DNA of 64,000 nucleotides from JAQWCH01 sp050952725 (lineage in GTDB: Bacteria > Bacillota_I > Bacilli_A > RFN20 > CAG-826), in the NCBI GenBank assembly GCA_050952725.1, contig JBMNLN010000001.1, positions 372,001 to 436,000 of the forward strand, given 5' to 3'. A program made the position numbers and the translations under genes. Below, in pieces: positions 62,176 through 64,000 of the stretch (position 1 is the stretch's first letter; every line of letters begins with the position of its first letter). The notes below the pieces were generated by a model. That model worked only from the letters and a program-made list of their open reading frames with translations, did not search any database and had not been told where the DNA came from.

Positions 62176-63132
62176 ATGACAGCGACCACTCTGAAACGAC
62201 ATAAGCTTAATAAGAATTCGTTTGCTTATAAAATCAAAAAAGACTTTAAGAATAACCGCGGGTTGTATGCTTTGATTATCCCTGGATTTTTACTTTTAAT
62301 TCTCTTTTCGTTCGTGCCGCTTTATGGTATTACGATGGCGTTTCAAAGATATGACTCCTCGTTAGGCGTCTTTGGTTCCCCTTTTATTGGTTTTGAAAAC
62401 TTTCGCAGGTTTTTTAGCAGTCCTTATTTCTCAGAAATTTTTAGAAACACTCTGCTTATCAGTCTTTTTTCCTTAGTGGTTGGTTTCGTTTTCCCTTTAA
62501 TCTTCGCCCTGAGTTTGAATAGTGTAGAAAACTTACGCTTTAAAAAGTTTGTCCAGATGATTAGTTATGCCCCCTACTTTATTTCGGTGGTAGTTATCGT
62601 GGCGATGATTAATATTTTCTTTGATGGCGATAATAGTGTCTTTGCTAATTTTGTCCGGCTCTTTGGTGGGGAAGTGAAAAATAATCCTATAACCGATCCA
62701 AAGTCTTTCTACTCGCTTTATGTCTGGTCGGGGCTGTGGCAAATCTTGGGCTGGAATTCAATTATCTATGTCAGTGCGCTTTCCAGTGTATCCCCCGAAC
62801 TATATGAGGCGGCAACTTTAGAAGGAGCCACTAAACTACAGAAAATTTGGTATATCGAACTCCCGACGATTCTCCCGACAATTGTCACTTTATTAATCTT
62901 ATCGGCAGGAAGTATCTTAGGGGTCGGATTTGAAAAGGTCTATTTAATGCAAAACGCAGATAATTTGGAAACTAGTGAAGTGATCTCGACTTATGTTTAT
63001 AAAAAAGGCATTTTATCTTCGGATTACGGTCTTGGCACCGCGGTTGGATTATTTAACTCGGTGATTAGTTTTTTGATGTTGATGATTGTTAATTTCTTCG
63101 CGAAAAAATTCACCAAGTATAGCGTGATTTAG
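62176..63132 (+). CDS. Sugar ABC transporter permease (LplB/YtcP-type)
   Basis: A 318-residue CUT1 inner-membrane permease with about six helices. The EAA loop reads LYEAATLEGATKLQKIWYIELP near 205. The N-terminal LFSFVPLYGITMAFQRYD is typical of the LplB group. It follows GH42 by 10 nt and precedes a second permease by 8 nt, so GH42 cleaves what this system imports. No ATPase is visible here; the MsmX-type ATPase at 30822 could serve it. Confidence 0.9.
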   Translation: MTATTLKRHKLNKNSFAYKIKKDFKNNRGLYALIIPGFLLLILFSFVPLYGITMAFQRYDSSLGVFGSPFIGFENFRRFFSSPYFSEIFRNTLLISLFSLVVGFVFPLIFALSLNSVENLRFKKFVQMISYAPYFISVVVIVAMINIFFDGDNSVFANFVRLFGGEVKNNPITDPKSFYSLYVWSGLWQILGWNSIIYVSALSSVSPELYEAATLEGATKLQKIWYIELPTILPTIVTLLILSAGSILGVGFEKVYLMQNADNLETSEVISTYVYKKGILSSDYGLGTAVGLFNSVISFLMLMIVNFFAKKFTKYSVI

Positions 63133-63140
63133 GAGTGGTT

Positions 63141-64000
63141 ATGAATAACAGAGTAAAAATTAGCCCTTCTAATCCAGTGAAACGCAAGGGCAAAATTCAA
63201 AAATGTAAGCAGGATAAAATATTTAATGTGGTCAACATTAGTATTCTTGTACTCTGCACGATAATCTTTCTTTATCCATTGATTTTTGTGGTTTCAGCCT
63301 CTTTTACCAAACCAAGTGATGTTCTAGCAGGGAGAATGTTCCTTTTCCCAACTTCCTTATACTTCGAAGGTTACGAAGAAATTTTTAAATATGAAGGTTT
63401 GTGGAAAGGATTCATAAACTCGGTGATTATTGTCGTGTTTGGTAGCGCCCTCAATATGGCGGTGACTTTCACAGTAGGTTACGCATTAAGCAGAAGAGAT
63501 TTCTATGGCAGAAAATTCTTTTTATTCTTCTTTATTTTCGCAATGTTTTTCTCGGGGGGATTGATACCTTTCTACTTGTTGGTAGCAAACACTTTAAGAA
63601 TGAATGATTCCTTACTCGCTTTGATTATTCCAAGTGCAGTTAGCGTTTGGAACATTATTTTAGCGAAGACCTATTTCTCAAGTTCCTTATCCGAAGAATT
63701 ATTAGAGGCGGCAAAAATTGATGGCTGTAGTAATCTTCGTTTCTTCTTTAGGATTGCACTCCCGCTTGCAAAACCGATTATTGCTGTCATTCTTCTCTAT
63801 AACGTAGTTGGAAGATGGAATTCTTATTTTGATGCGCTAATTTTCTTACAAAATCCTGACAAATATCCCTTACAACTCGTAATTCGTAATTTGATTAGCC
63901 AAAACGATATTAGCACCATTGATCCTGGTGCTGGACAAATTACAATCGATAATATGTATCGGGTCGAAGGGATGAAATATGGAGTGATTATTCTCTCGAC
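63141..64000 (+). CDS. Sugar ABC transporter permease (MalG/LplC-type), cut by window edge
   Basis: An open frame of 286 codons running off the window. It starts at ATG 63141 with TAGGAG upstream and begins MNNRVKISPSNPVKRKGK. A first helix lies near 30-50, then FTKPSDVLAGRMFLFPTSLY, and the EAA loop LLEAAKIDGCSNLRFFFRIALPLAKP near 193. It is the partner of the permease at 62176. About 10-25 residues are probably missing. A binding protein gene is expected just beyond the edge. Confidence 0.9.
   Translation, partial: MNNRVKISPSNPVKRKGKIQKCKQDKIFNVVNISILVLCTIIFLYPLIFVVSASFTKPSDVLAGRMFLFPTSLYFEGYEEIFKYEGLWKGFINSVIIVVFGSALNMAVTFTVGYALSRRDFYGRKFFLFFFIFAMFFSGGLIPFYLLVANTLRMNDSLLALIIPSAVSVWNIILAKTYFSSSLSEELLEAAKIDGCSNLRFFFRIALPLAKPIIAVILLYNVVGRWNSYFDALIFLQNPDKYPLQLVIRNLISQNDISTIDPGAGQITIDNMYRVEGMKYGVIILS

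Noticed and set aside
1..64000. TGA read as tryptophan, as in many Mollicutes
   Set aside because: TGA is needed as a stop at several ATGA/GTGA gene overlaps (recF/gyrB, P-type ATPase/psuG, psuG/tetR, tetR/adh), and core proteins use TGG for Trp.
1..64000. CRISPR arrays, insertion sequences, prophage or integrase
   Set aside because: No regularly spaced repeats, transposase or integrase frames, or target-site duplications were recognised on either strand.

Overview
The window is chromosomal DNA around the replication origin of a low-GC Gram-positive-type bacterium. The gene order jag-yidC-rnpA-rpmH / oriC / dnaA-dnaN-yaaA-recF-gyrB-gyrA-serS is the classical Bacilli/Mollicutes arrangement. 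The standard code is used: several adjacent genes overlap as ATGA or GTGA, so TGA is a working stop. The compact, AT-rich sequence, the lipoprotein-type YidC and surface proteins held by C-terminal membrane helices without an LPXTG motif suggest an uncultured gut-type Bacilli lineage near RF39, Erysipelotrichales or Acholeplasma relatives. The lineage is inference.

Layout. 1-6000 (minus strand): rsmA (cut by the window edge), rnmV, tatD, mnmE, then jag, yidC, rnpA and rpmH, all transcribed away from the origin. 6000-8080: a two-part oriC, with DnaA boxes upstream of dnaA and a Bacillus-like box-plus-triplet unwinding element between dnaA and dnaN. 6575-17491 (plus strand): dnaA, dnaN, yaaA, recF, gyrB, gyrA, serS, the small SRP RNA and tadA.

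17500-34865: a glycan-uptake island. It holds an intracellular sialidase-fold (BNR) protein, an AraC regulator, two sugar ABC permeases, a large binding lipoprotein, a nucleoside-hydrolase-family enzyme, two related surface proteins, a membrane-anchored sialidase-fold protein, an unusual in-frame FGGY-kinase/HpcH-HpaI-aldolase gene, an MsmX-type ATPase and a NahK-like sugar kinase. The likely flow is: trim glycans at the surface, import the released sugar or sugar acid, phosphorylate it and cleave it by aldol reaction. The substrate is not determined.

34904-52319: mixed genes. A MacB-like ABC exporter; a five-gene overlapping operon (CtpE-like P-type ATPase, psuG, TetR regulator, Fe-alcohol dehydrogenase, degenerate M50-protease-like membrane protein); an ECF sigma factor with a membrane partner and a related lipoprotein, carrying two matching candidate promoters; mscL; degV; tldE-tldD; and two genes of unknown function.

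52543-64000: an L-arabinose module (araB-like kinase, araD, araA), a convergent AraC regulator, a 1004-residue internally duplicated lipoprotein, a GH42 glycosidase and two sugar ABC permeases, the last cut by the window edge. GH42 with arabinose genes suggests uptake of arabinose- or galactose-containing plant oligosaccharides.

Two general features recur. Many promoters are extended -10 boxes without a good -35. Several monocistronic or operon-leading genes have a -10 box only 6-7 nt before the ATG and no Shine-Dalgarno, which suggests leaderless mRNAs. No tRNA, CRISPR array, insertion sequence or prophage was recognised.
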